Part shown: one piece after another, positions 25,659 through 33,788 of the stretch
Layout of the letters: the number at the start of each line of letters is the position of its first letter
Numbering within the stretch: the first letter of the stretch is position 1
Origin: Pseudomonas sp. GM78
GTDB lineage: Bacteria; Pseudomonadota; Gammaproteobacteria; Pseudomonadales; Pseudomonadaceae
Length of the DNA stretch: 64,000 bases
Assembly: GCF_000282475.1 (NCBI RefSeq)
Contig: NZ_AKJF01000097.1
Span: 26,508 to 90,507 of the forward strand
Reading direction: 5' to 3'
Program-made: the position numbers and the translations under genes
The notes under the pieces: generated by a model
Database searches by the model: none
Told to the model about the DNA's origin: nothing
Seen by the model: only the letters and a program-made list of their open reading frames with translations

Positions 25659-27014
25659 ATGACGACTCGTACCCGTATCCTCACCGGCATCACCACCACC
25701 GGCACGCCGCACCTGGGCAATTACGCAGGCGCTATCCGCCCGGCGATCCTTGCCAGCCGTGACAGCAATGCCGATTCGTTCTATTTCCTGGCCGACTACC
25801 ACGCCCTGATCAAGTGCGATGACCCGCTGCGCATCCAGCGCTCACGCCTGGAAATCGCCGCGACCTGGCTCGCCGGTGGCCTGGATGTGGATCGCGTGAC
25901 CTTCTACCGCCAGTCCGACATCCCGGAAATCCCCGAACTGACCTGGCTGCTGACCTGCGTTGCCGCCAAGGGCCTGCTCAACCGCGCCCACGCCTACAAG
26001 GCCTCGGTGGACAAGAACGTCGAGACCGGTGAAGACCCGGACGCCGGTATCACCATGGGCCTGTACAGCTACCCGGTGCTGATGGCCGCGGACATCCTGA
26101 TGTTCAACGCGCACAAGGTGCCGGTCGGTCGCGACCAGATCCAGCACGTGGAAATGGCCCGGGACATCGGCCAGCGCTTCAACCACCTGTTCGGCCAGGG
26201 CAAGGAGTTCTTCACCATGCCCGAGGCGTTGATCGAGGAAAGCGTGGCCACGTTGCCGGGCCTGGACGGTCGCAAGATGTCCAAGAGCTACGACAACACC
26301 ATTCCGTTGTTCAGCAGCGCCAAAGAAATGAAAGATGCGATTTCCCGTATCGTCACCGACTCCCGTGCACCGGGTGAGGCAAAGGATCCGGACAATTCGC
26401 ACCTGTTCACCCTGTTCCAGGCGTTCGCCACCCCGGCGCAAGCTGACGAGTTCCGCAGCGATCTGCTGCAGGGCCTGGGTTGGGGCGAGGCGAAGAACCG
26501 CCTGTTCCAGCTGCTGGACAGCGAACTGGGCGAGTCCCGCGAGCGTTACAACCAATTGATCGAGCGCCCGGCAGATCTTGAAGACATCCTGCAGCACGGG
26601 GCGAAAAAGGCGCGTGCAGTCGCGACCCCGTTCCTCAACGAGCTGCGCGAAGCGGTAGGTCTGCGTTCGTTCGTTGCCCAGGCGCAAGTGGCAGCGACCA
26701 CCAAGAAGAAAGCCGTTAAGGCTGCGCGTTTTGTCAGCTTCCGTGAAGACGACGGCAGTTTCCGCTTCCGTCTGCTGGCGGCCGATGGCGAGCAACTGCT
26801 GCTGTCGCGCAACTTCGCCGACGGTAAAACCGCAGGCCAGGTGACCAAGCAACTGCAATCGAGCCAGCCATTGGACGTGCGCAGCGAAGACCTGAGCTTC
26901 AGCGTCTGGCTGGAAGGCGAGTGCGTGGGTGACAGCCCGGCTTTCGCTGACAGCGCCGCGCGCGATGTTGCGATCGAGGCCTTGCGAATCGCCCTGACGC
27001 CAGTCCAGGACTAA
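25659..27014 (+). CDS. trpS: Tryptophanyl-tRNA synthetase with extra C-terminal domain
   Basis: 451 residues. Class I aminoacyl-tRNA synthetase charging tRNA-Trp. The HIGH-equivalent [11 protein letters not shown] lies at about residues 14-24 and KMSKS in [10 protein letters not shown] at about 204-213. The standard TrpRS is about 330-340 residues; here about 100 more follow. Residues 355-451 contain a [19 protein letters not shown] segment resembling the UPF0339/YegP-type beta-strand module. The P. aeruginosa TrpRS has similar length, so the extension is a lineage feature. No strong ribosome site is seen before the ATG. A terminator follows. Confidence 0.95.
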   Translation: MTTRTRILTGITTTGTPHLGNYAGAIRPAILASRDSNADSFYFLADYHALIKCDDPLRIQRSRLEIAATWLAGGLDVDRVTFYRQSDIPEIPELTWLLTCVAAKGLLNRAHAYKASVDKNVETGEDPDAGITMGLYSYPVLMAADILMFNAHKVPVGRDQIQHVEMARDIGQRFNHLFGQGKEFFTMPEALIEESVATLPGLDGRKMSKSYDNTIPLFSSAKEMKDAISRIVTDSRAPGEAKDPDNSHLFTLFQAFATPAQADEFRSDLLQGLGWGEAKNRLFQLLDSELGESRERYNQLIERPADLEDILQHGAKKARAVATPFLNELREAVGLRSFVAQAQVAATTKKKAVKAARFVSFREDDGSFRFRLLAADGEQLLLSRNFADGKTAGQVTKQLQSSQPLDVRSEDLSFSVWLEGECVGDSPAFADSAARDVAIEALRIALTPVQD

Positions 27015-27053
27015 TCAACGGCTCGGCCCGACCAAGGGCTGATTGCCATTCCC

Positions 27054-27086
27054 ACGGGCCATCGCTACAGTGACGGCCCGTTTTTG
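27054..27086 (+). terminator. Intrinsic terminator after trpS
   Basis: ACGGGCC (27054-27060) pairs with GGCCCGT (27075-27081), followed by TTTTTG. The zapE start is 19 nt further on. Confidence 0.8.
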
Positions 27087-27104
27087 TTGCCTTGCTAACG
27101 AATT

Positions 27105-28199
27105 ATGACGCCCCTAGAACGATATCAAGCTGATCTGAAACGCCCGGAATTCTTCCATGATGCCGCGCAGGAAACTGCCGTGCGTCATCTGCAGCGCCTG
27201 TACGACGATCTGGTCGCGGCCGAGCAGAACAAGCCGGGCCTGCTGGGCAAACTGTTTGGCAAGAAGGATCAGGCACCGGTAAAGGGCCTGTACTTCTGGG
27301 GCGGCGTGGGTCGCGGCAAGACTTACCTGGTCGACACCTTCTTCGAAGCGCTGCCGTTCAAGGAAAAGTCCCGTACGCACTTCCACCGCTTCATGAAGCG
27401 CGTGCACGAGGAGATGAAGACCCTGGGCGGCGAGAAGAACCCGCTGACCATCATCGCCAAGCGCTTCTCCACCGAAGCCCGGGTGATCTGCTTCGATGAA
27501 TTCTTCGTCTCCGACATCACCGATGCCATGATCCTCGGCACCTTGATGGAAGAGCTGTTCAAGAACGGTGTGACCCTGGTTGCGACGTCGAACATCGTGC
27601 CGGACGGCCTGTACAAGGACGGCCTGCAACGCGCGCGCTTCCTGCCGGCCATTGCGCTGATCAAGCAGAACACCGAGATCGTCAACGTCGACAGCGGCGT
27701 CGACTATCGTCTGCGCCACCTCGAGCAAGCCGAGCTGTTCCACTATCCACTCGACGAAGCCGCCAACGAAAGCCTGCGCAAAAGCTTCCGTGCGCTGACA
27801 CCGGAATGCACGGCAGCGGTCGAAAATGACGTGCTGATGATCGAGAACCGTGAAATTCGTGCCCTGCGCACCTGCGATGACGTGGCCTGGTTCAACTTCC
27901 GTGAACTGTGCGACGGTCCGCGCAGCCAGAACGACTACATCGAGCTGGGCAAGATCTTCCACGCCGTATTGCTCAGCGATGTCGAGCAGATGAGCGTCAC
28001 CACCGACGACATCGCCCGACGCTTCATCAACATGGTCGACGAGTTCTACGATCGCAACGTCAAGCTGATCATTTCTGCCGAAGTCGAACTCAAGGACCTC
28101 TACACCGGCGGTCGCCTGAATTTCGAATTCCAGCGAACCCTGAGTCGTCTGCTGGAAATGCAGTCCCACGAATTCCTGTCCCGGGCGCATAAGCCATAG
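27105..28199 (+). CDS. zapE: Cell division ATPase ZapE (AFG1/Lace1 family)
   Basis: 364 residues, AAA-type ATPase of the AFG1 family. Walker A GGVGRGKTYLVD (about residues 66-77) and Walker B VICFDEFFV (about 130-138) are intact. E. coli ZapE is recruited to the Z-ring in late constriction and helps keep it stable under low-oxygen or heat stress. The ATG at 27105 follows AACGAATT, a weak ribosome site, so translation may be low. Followed by a terminator and a REPIN. Neighbours trpS and rplM match the P. aeruginosa order. Confidence 0.94.
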   Translation: MTPLERYQADLKRPEFFHDAAQETAVRHLQRLYDDLVAAEQNKPGLLGKLFGKKDQAPVKGLYFWGGVGRGKTYLVDTFFEALPFKEKSRTHFHRFMKRVHEEMKTLGGEKNPLTIIAKRFSTEARVICFDEFFVSDITDAMILGTLMEELFKNGVTLVATSNIVPDGLYKDGLQRARFLPAIALIKQNTEIVNVDSGVDYRLRHLEQAELFHYPLDEAANESLRKSFRALTPECTAAVENDVLMIENREIRALRTCDDVAWFNFRELCDGPRSQNDYIELGKIFHAVLLSDVEQMSVTTDDIARRFINMVDEFYDRNVKLIISAEVELKDLYTGGRLNFEFQRTLSRLLEMQSHEFLSRAHKP

Positions 28200-28214
28200 G
28201 ACGATTCGGAAAAT

Positions 28215-28246
28215 AAAAAGGGCCTGCATTTGCAGGCCCTTTTTTA
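28215..28246 (+). terminator. Intrinsic terminator after zapE
   Basis: AAAAGGGCCTGCA-TT-TGCAGGCCCTTTTTT, a perfect stem with T-run. Confidence 0.93.
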
Positions 28247-28281
28247 TGCGCAGAAGATCCCTCAAATTCACCGCAATCCCC

Positions 28282-28370
28282 TGTGGGAGCGAGCCTGCTC
28301 GCGATAGCGGTATGTCAGTCACATCATTGCTGAGTTTGCCGACGCCATCGCGAGCAGGCTCGCTCCCACA
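28282..28370. repeat. REPIN, GGGAGCGAGCCTGCTCGCG family
   Basis: Arms 28282-28305 and 28347-28370 are perfect 24-nt reverse complements, with a 41-nt spacer. Same family as 24265-24345. It lies between zapE and the regulator gene, 3' to both. Confidence 0.92.
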
Positions 28371-28393
28371 TTGAAAAGAGTGGGCTTCAGGGT

Positions 28394-29389
28394 TTAGGCA
28401 GCCTGCTGAAACTGCTGCCGATACTGGTTCGGAGACAGTTCAGTATGTTGGCGGAATAACCGGGCAAAGAAGCTCGCATCGTCATAGCCAACTTCGTAAC
28501 TGATGGTCTTGATGCTCTTGCGGCTACCGGACAGCAGTCCTTTGGCGGTTTCGATGCGCAGGCGCTGCAGGTAGTGCAGTGGCTTGTCACCGGTGGCGGT
28601 CTGGAAGCGGCGCATGAAGTTGCGGATGCTCATGCCGTGTTCGCGGGCAACGTCTTCGAAGCGGAATTTGTCGGCGAAGTGTTCTTCGAGCCAGTGCTGG
28701 ATCTGCAGGATGATCACGTCCTGGTGCAGCTTTTGCCCGCCGAAGCCGATTCTTCCCGGCGAGTAGCTGCGTTGCACTTCATAGAGGATGTCCCGCGCCA
28801 CGGCCTGGGAGACGTTGGCGCCGCAGAAGCGCTCGATCAGGTAGACATACAGGTCGCATGCCGAGGTGGTGCCGCCCGCGCAATACAGGTTGTCGGCGTC
28901 GGTCAGGTGCTTGTCCTGATTGAGTTGGACCTTCGGGAAGCGTTCTGCAAAGGCATTGAAGAAGCGCCAGTAGGTGGTCGCCTCCTTGCCATCGAGCAGG
29001 CCGGCTTCGGCGAGCCAGAACACCCCGGTGGCCTCGCCGCAGAGTACAGCGCCGCGGGCATGTTGCTGGCGCAACCAGGACAGGACCTGTGGATGACGTT
29101 TGCTCAGGGTCTCGAAATCGTCCCAAAACGCGGGAATGACGATGATGTCGGCATTTTCCAGGCCGCCGTCCACCGGGATCACTACGTCGCTGAAGGTGTT
29201 GACCGGTTTGCCGTCGGGGCTGACCAGTCGGGTTTCGAACGCTGGAGTCAGGCCGTGGCCCAGTTGTTTACCGTAGCGCAGGCTGGCGAGGTGGAAGAAA
29301 TCCTTGGCCTGCATGAGGGTGGAAGCGAAAACCCGGTCAATGGCCAGGATGCTGACGCGCCGCAAGGGCGTGGAGGCTTGGTTAGACAT
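28394..29389 (-). CDS. GlxA-type transcriptional regulator (DJ-1/PfpI plus AraC HTH)
   Basis: 331 residues. The N-terminal DJ-1/PfpI-like domain (about residues 10-195) includes the strand ADIIVIPAFWDDF and the elbow GAVLCGEATGVFWLAEAGLL, whose cysteine sits at the nucleophile position of the fold. The C-terminal AraC/XylS HTH (about 225-325) has the signature ISYEVGYDDASFFARLFRQ. GlxA-type regulators sense metabolites such as amino acids or quaternary amines. It diverges from an acyl-CoA dehydrogenase with 147 nt between them, so it may control that gene. Confidence 0.9.
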   Translation of the reverse strand: MSNQASTPLRRVSILAIDRVFASTLMQAKDFFHLASLRYGKQLGHGLTPAFETRLVSPDGKPVNTFSDVVIPVDGGLENADIIVIPAFWDDFETLSKRHPQVLSWLRQQHARGAVLCGEATGVFWLAEAGLLDGKEATTYWRFFNAFAERFPKVQLNQDKHLTDADNLYCAGGTTSACDLYVYLIERFCGANVSQAVARDILYEVQRSYSPGRIGFGGQKLHQDVIILQIQHWLEEHFADKFRFEDVAREHGMSIRNFMRRFQTATGDKPLHYLQRLRIETAKGLLSGSRKSIKTISYEVGYDDASFFARLFRQHTELSPNQYRQQFQQAA

Positions 29390-29513
29390 AATTCAACTTT
29401 ATTCTTATAGGGGAAAGTGGTCACCAGACGGCTGGATCGTCTTATTTTTTGTCGGATGTGTCCAGTGTCCTGTATCGGACACCAGGCATAGTCTCTGAAG
29501 GTCCATTCCTTTA

Positions 29514-29521
29514 AAAAACAA
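29514..29521 (+). promoter_or_regulatory. Candidate Crc/Hfq CA motif before the acyl-CoA dehydrogenase gene
   Basis: AAAAACAA matches AANAANAA and lies 16 nt before the ATG, just upstream of the AAGGG ribosome site. Confidence 0.35.
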
Positions 29522-29536
29522 AGATAAGGGTGCCGC

Positions 29537-30673
29537 ATGATTCCGAGAACCTTGTTCAGTTCCGAGCACGAACTCTTTCGCGACAGCGTGCGAACGTTCC
29601 TCGAGAAAGAAGCGGTGCCGTTCCATGGGCAATGGGAAAAACAGGGCTATATCGACCGTCAACTCTGGAACAAGGCAGGGGAGGCGGGGATGTTGTGCTC
29701 GCATTTGCCGGAACAGTACGGAGGGTTGGGGGCGGACTTTCTGTACAGTGCGGTGGTCATCGAAGAGATAGGACGCTTGGGGTTGACCGGTATCGGTTTT
29801 TCCCTGCATTCGGACATCGTTGCACCCTACATCCTGCATTACGGCAGTGAAACGCTGAAACACAAATACCTGCCCAAACTGGTATCTGGCGAGATGGTCA
29901 GTGCCATTGCCATGACCGAGCCCGGTGCCGGTTCCGACCTGCAAGGGGTAAAGACCACCGCAGTACTCGATGGTGACGAATATGTGATCAACGGCTCGAA
30001 GACGTTCATCACCAACGGCTTCCTCGCAGACCTGGTGATCGTCGTCGCCAAGACCGATCCGAAGGCAGGCGCGAAGGGCACCAGCCTGTTCCTCGTGGAG
30101 GCCGATACGCCGGGCTTCGACAAGGGCAAGCGCCTGGAAAAGGTCGGCATGAAGGCCCAGGACACCTCGGAGCTGTTCTTCCAGGATGTCCGGGTACCCA
30201 AGGAAAACCTGCTGGGCCAGGCAGGGATGGGGTTCGCGTATTTGATGCAGGAGTTGCCGCAGGAGCGTCTCACCGTGGCCATCGGCGGCCTGGCTTCAGC
30301 TGAAGCGGCGTTGCAATGGACCCTGGACTACACCCGCGAGCGCAAGGCCTTCGGCAAGGCGGTTGCCGACTTCCAGAACACCCGTTTCAAGCTCGCCGAA
30401 ATGGCGACCGAGATCCAGATCGGCCGGGTCTTTGTCGACCGCTGCCTGGAATTGCACCTGCAAGGCAAGCTCGACGTGCCGACGGCGGCGATGGCGAAGT
30501 ATTGGGGCACGGACCTGCAGTGCAAGGTGCTCGACGAGTGCGTGCAGTTGCATGGCGGTTACGGGTTCATGTGGGAATACCCGATTGCCCGGGCGTGGGC
30601 GGATGCGCGGGTGCAGCGGATCTATGCCGGGACCAATGAAATCATGAAGGAGATTATTGCGCGGTCGCTTTGA
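29537..30673 (+). CDS. Acyl-CoA dehydrogenase, long-chain (LCAD) type
   Basis: 378 residues, FAD-dependent, first step of beta-oxidation or amino-acid side-chain breakdown. The signature AMTEPGAGSDLQGVKTTA is at about residues 124-141. The C-terminal motif reads RIYAGTNEIMKEIIARSL, with Ala where short/medium-chain enzymes keep the catalytic Glu, while QELPQERLTVA (about 237-247) keeps the Glu used by LCAD and isovaleryl-CoA dehydrogenases. So it belongs to that subgroup and the active site is complete. AAGGG precedes the ATG. Divergent from the GlxA-type regulator. Substrate not resolved. Confidence 0.92.
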   Translation: MIPRTLFSSEHELFRDSVRTFLEKEAVPFHGQWEKQGYIDRQLWNKAGEAGMLCSHLPEQYGGLGADFLYSAVVIEEIGRLGLTGIGFSLHSDIVAPYILHYGSETLKHKYLPKLVSGEMVSAIAMTEPGAGSDLQGVKTTAVLDGDEYVINGSKTFITNGFLADLVIVVAKTDPKAGAKGTSLFLVEADTPGFDKGKRLEKVGMKAQDTSELFFQDVRVPKENLLGQAGMGFAYLMQELPQERLTVAIGGLASAEAALQWTLDYTRERKAFGKAVADFQNTRFKLAEMATEIQIGRVFVDRCLELHLQGKLDVPTAAMAKYWGTDLQCKVLDECVQLHGGYGFMWEYPIARAWADARVQRIYAGTNEIMKEIIARSL

Positions 30674-30693
30674 TCGTGTGGTGACTGCGCGGG

Positions 30694-30790
30694 CGCCATC
30701 GCGGGCAAGCCCGCTCCCACAGATATTGAGGTGTACACAGCATTTGTGATCACCCATCTCACTGTGGGAGCGGGCTTGCCCGCGATGGCG
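30694..30790. repeat. REPIN, GGGAGCGGGCTTGCCCGCG family
   Basis: Arms 30694-30721 and 30763-30790 are perfect 28-nt reverse complements, with a 41-nt spacer. It lies between two convergent genes. Confidence 0.93.
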
Positions 30791-30803
30791 ATTTACAAAT
30801 CAA

Positions 30804-31844
30804 TCAAGGCGCCGGATTCGGATGATCCCTGTGGATCGCCTCGATCCCTTCCAGCACTTCCTCCGACAGCTTCAAGTCAAAACTGGCGATGTTGCTCTCC
30901 AGTTGCTCCATCGTCGTCGCGCCAATGATGTTGCTGGTCACGAACGGCTGTTGCGTGACGAATGCCAGGGCCATTTGCGCCGGGTCCAGGGCATGCTCGC
31001 GGGCCAGGGCGACGTAGCGGCTGCAGGCCGCTTCCGACTGCGGGTTGAAATAGCGGCTGAAGCGGCTGTAGAGGCTCAGGCGGCCTTTTGGCGGGCGGGC
31101 CCCACCTTCGTACTTGCCTGACAGAAAACCGAACGCCAGCGGCGAGTAGGCGAGCAGGCCGCACTGTTCGCGAATGGCGATTTCCGCCAGGCCGACCTCG
31201 AAGCTGCGGTTGAGCAGGTTGTACGGGTTCTGGATCGACACCGCCCGCGGCCAGCCGCGTTGCTCGGCCAGGGCCAGGAAACGCATGGTGCCCCACGGCG
31301 TTTCGTTGGACAGACCGATGTGGCGGATCTTGCCGGCCCTGACCTGTTCATCCAGCGCTTCGAGGGTGTCTTCCAGGGGCGTCAGGTTGGCTTCTGTCTG
31401 GTGCTTGTAGCCCAGTTGCCCGAAGAAATTGGTGCTGCGCTCCGGCCAGTGCAGCTGGTACAGGTCGATGTAGTCGGTCTGGAGGCGCTGGAGGCTGGCA
31501 TCCACGGCTTCGGTGATGTGTTGGCGATTGTGCCGCAGGTTCTTGTCGCGGATGTGTTCGATGGTGTTGCCGGGGCCGGCGATCTTGCTGGCGAGGATCC
31601 AGTCGCTGCGATCGCCACGGCTCTTGAAGTAATTGCCGATGTAGCGTTCGGTGGTGGCGTAGGTTTCGGCCTTGGGCGGTACCGGGTACATTTCAGCGGT
31701 ATCGATGAAGTTGATCCCGGCGGCCTTGGCGCGCTCGATCTGGGCGAAGGCGTCTGCCTCGCTGTTTTGCTCGCCCCAGGTCATGGTGCCGAGGCAGATT
31801 GCACTCACGTTCAGATTGGTTCGGCCTAGCTGGCGATAGTCCAT
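30804..31844 (-). CDS. NADP(H)-dependent aldo/keto reductase (Tas/YghZ type)
   Basis: 346 residues, TIM-barrel oxidoreductase. The catalytic tetrad is visible: Asp and Tyr in FIDTAEMYP, Lys in ILASKIAG, and His in YQLHWPER. The start MDYRQLGRTNLNVSAICLGTM is family-typical; an ATG 8 codons upstream is less likely. C-terminal segments are those of the NADPH-binding Tas family. Reduces aldehydes or ketones; physiological substrate unknown. Convergent with the acyl-CoA dehydrogenase, separated by a REPIN. Confidence 0.92.
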   Translation of the reverse strand: MDYRQLGRTNLNVSAICLGTMTWGEQNSEADAFAQIERAKAAGINFIDTAEMYPVPPKAETYATTERYIGNYFKSRGDRSDWILASKIAGPGNTIEHIRDKNLRHNRQHITEAVDASLQRLQTDYIDLYQLHWPERSTNFFGQLGYKHQTEANLTPLEDTLEALDEQVRAGKIRHIGLSNETPWGTMRFLALAEQRGWPRAVSIQNPYNLLNRSFEVGLAEIAIREQCGLLAYSPLAFGFLSGKYEGGARPPKGRLSLYSRFSRYFNPQSEAACSRYVALAREHALDPAQMALAFVTQQPFVTSNIIGATTMEQLESNIASFDLKLSEEVLEGIEAIHRDHPNPAP

Positions 31845-32020
31845 CGGGTACTCCCCTGGGCAAAACAATCATAAAAGCAGGTTGAATTATTTTTCGCAAT
31901 CTGCATAATTGCGCACCTCTTTCTGCAGTGGAAGTGATGCGCCGCCGCCGAAGAATCTTGCCGTTGAACGGACGCGCCGACCCGAGCCCCCGAAAGCGTC
32001 TGTATCCGGCTGCCTTTGAC

Positions 32021-32049
32021 TTGTCAAAGTACGCACTATTCAGTAAGAT
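32021..32049 (+). promoter_or_regulatory. Putative sigma70 promoter of rplM-rpsI
   Basis: TTGTCA (32021-32026), 17 nt spacer, TAAGAT (32044-32049), 42 nt before the rplM ATG. Spacing is ideal and the position fits a short ribosomal-protein leader. Confidence 0.5.
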
Positions 32050-32090
32050 CCGCCGTCTAATTTACAGGGCGGCCCCTGAGGCTATAAAGA

Positions 32091-32519
32091 ATGAAAACTT
32101 TTACTGCTAAACCGGAAACAGTAAAGCGCGACTGGTTTGTCGTCGACGCTGCTGGTCAGACCCTGGGTCGTCTGGCCACCGAAATCGCGAGCCGTCTGCG
32201 TGGCAAGCACAAGCCTGAGTACACTCCTCACGTTGACACCGGCGACTACATCGTCGTAATCAACGCCGAGCAGATCCGTGTTACCGGCGCTAAAACCACT
32301 GACAAAATGTACTACTCCCACTCCGGTTTCCCGGGCGGCATCAAGTCGATCAACTTTGAAAAGCTGATCGCCAAGGCCCCTGAGCGCGTGATCGAGACCG
32401 CGGTCAAAGGCATGCTGCCTAAGAACCCGCTGGGTCGCGACATGTACCGTAAGCTGAAAGTCTATGCGGGCGCTGCACACCCTCATACTGCTCAGCAGCC
32501 CCAAGAACTGAAGATTTAA
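32091..32519 (+). CDS. rplM: 50S ribosomal protein L13
   Basis: 142 residues, full length. Begins [20 protein letters not shown] and carries the L13 signature region [21 protein letters not shown] near residues 105-125. Primary 23S rRNA-binding protein of the large subunit. The rpsI ATG is 15 nt after its stop codon, and the pair is a universally conserved operon. Confidence 0.99.
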   Translation: MKTFTAKPETVKRDWFVVDAAGQTLGRLATEIASRLRGKHKPEYTPHVDTGDYIVVINAEQIRVTGAKTTDKMYYSHSGFPGGIKSINFEKLIAKAPERVIETAVKGMLPKNPLGRDMYRKLKVYAGAAHPHTAQQPQELKI

Positions 32520-32533
32520 CGGAATAGTTCATT

Positions 32534-32926
32534 ATGTCGGCGACTCAAAATTACGGCACTGGCCGTCGCAAGACCGCAACCGCACGCGTTTTCCTGCGTC
32601 CGGGTACTGGTAACATCTCCATCAACAACCGTTCGCTGGATAATTTCTTCGGCCGCGAAACTGCCCGCATGGTAGTTCGTCAGCCGCTGGAATTGACTGA
32701 GACTGTCGAGAAGTTCGACATCTACGTCACCGTGATCGGCGGTGGTGTGAGTGGTCAAGCTGGCGCAATCCGCCACGGCATCACCCGCGCTCTGATGGAC
32801 TACGACGAAACTCTGCGCAGCGCTCTGCGTAAAGCCGGCTTCGTAACCCGCGATGCACGTGAAGTTGAACGTAAGAAAGTTGGTCTGCGTAAAGCGCGTA
32901 AGCGTCCGCAGTACTCGAAGCGTTAA
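32534..32926 (+). CDS. rpsI: 30S ribosomal protein S9
   Basis: 130 residues. Has the S9 core [19 protein letters not shown] and the basic C-terminal tail [11 protein letters not shown] that reaches the P-site tRNA. Second gene of the rplM-rpsI operon, ending in a strong terminator. Confidence 0.99.
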   Translation: MSATQNYGTGRRKTATARVFLRPGTGNISINNRSLDNFFGRETARMVVRQPLELTETVEKFDIYVTVIGGGVSGQAGAIRHGITRALMDYDETLRSALRKAGFVTRDAREVERKKVGLRKARKRPQYSKR

Positions 32927-32947
32927 TTCGCTTCCACGTTCAAAAAG

Positions 32948-32983
32948 AACGCCCAGTCTCCTCGCGGAGCTGGGCGTTTTTTT
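32948..32983 (+). terminator. Intrinsic terminator of rplM-rpsI
   Basis: AACGCCCAG-T-CTCC-TCGC-GGAG-CTGGGCGTT followed by TTTTTT: a long stem with one unpaired T. Confidence 0.94.
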
Positions 32984-33021
32984 GTGGGTGTTATTTTCTC
33001 AAAGAATTGCGCTGTGACAAC

Positions 33022-33048
33022 TTGCCACATCGGCAGAGGCCCTATACT
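33022..33048 (+). promoter_or_regulatory. Putative promoter of petABC
   Basis: TATACT at 33043-33048 is a strong -10 match. TTGCCA at 33022-33027 gives only 15 nt spacing, so the -35 is uncertain. Confidence 0.4.
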
Positions 33049-33066
33049 ACAAGGCTTGGCAGTGGT

Positions 33067-33104
33067 GCCCCAGGGTAATTACCTTGTCAGAATTGGGGCT
33101 TTTC
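33067..33104 (+). terminator. Terminator-like hairpin in the petA leader
   Basis: GCCCCA (33067-33072) pairs with TGGGGC (33094-33099), enclosing the palindrome GGTAATTACC, followed by TTTTC. It lies about 90 nt before petA and about 25 nt after the putative promoter. It could be a small-RNA end or an attenuator; no ORF lies between. Confidence 0.35.
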
Positions 33105-33194
33105 ATTACCATTCGGCAAAATTTTTATAAGTACAGCGTTTTACTTAGTAGATGCCTGATTTAACAGGCCACAAAGCTGATGGGAGAGGACTGA

Positions 33195-33788
33195 ATGAGC
33201 AATGACGGCGTGAATGCAGGCCGGCGTCGCTTCTTGGTAGCAGCCACATCCGTGGTGGGTGCTGCAGGAGCGGTGGGGGCTGCGGTCCCGTTCGTGGGGT
33301 CATGGTTTCCCAGTGCCAAGGCGAAAGCCGCAGGTGCACCGGTGAAAGTGAATGTCAGCAAGATCGAGCCAGGCCAGCAGATGATTGCTGAATGGCGCGG
33401 CCAGCCGGTATTCATCGTCCGCCGTACCGAGGAAATCCTGGGGAATCTGAAAAAGATCGAGGGCCAGCTCTCTGACCCGACCTCCAAGAACTCGACACAA
33501 CCGACCTATGTCGACCCCGAAACGCGGTCGATCAAGCCTGAAGTTTTGCTGTTGATCGGCATCTGCACGCACCTGGGTTGCTCGCCGACCTTCCGTCCCG
33601 AAGTCGCGCCCGCCGACTTGGGCAAGGACTGGGTAGGTGGTTATTTCTGCCCTTGCCACGGCTCCCACTACGACCTGGCTGGCCGCGTCTACAAGTCGCA
33701 ACCTGCGCCTTTGAACCTGCCAGTTCCCCCGCATTCCTATGAGACCGATGACATCATCGTCGTTGGCGTCGATACGGAGAAAGCGTGA
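33195..33788 (+). CDS. petA: Ubiquinol-cytochrome c reductase, Rieske iron-sulfur subunit
   Basis: 197 residues. The twin-arginine signal (GRRRFLVAATSVVG, about residues 9-22) doubles as the membrane anchor. The [2Fe-2S] ligands are in CTHLGC (about residues 121-126) and CPCHGSHYD (about 152-160), both complete. It moves electrons from ubiquinol to cytochrome c1 at the inner membrane. The petB start overlaps its stop codon by 1 nt (TGATG), so translation is coupled. Confidence 0.98.
   Translation: MSNDGVNAGRRRFLVAATSVVGAAGAVGAAVPFVGSWFPSAKAKAAGAPVKVNVSKIEPGQQMIAEWRGQPVFIVRRTEEILGNLKKIEGQLSDPTSKNSTQPTYVDPETRSIKPEVLLLIGICTHLGCSPTFRPEVAPADLGKDWVGGYFCPCHGSHYDLAGRVYKSQPAPLNLPVPPHSYETDDIIVVGVDTEKA

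Noticed and set aside
24265-28370. Repeated palindromes considered as a CRISPR-like array
   Set aside because: Copies are inverted pairs kilobases apart without regular spacers or cas genes; they are REPINs.
30731-30928. Short open frame in the REPIN between the dehydrogenase and the reductase
   Set aside because: Most of it is REPIN arm and spacer sequence and then antisense of the reductase gene.
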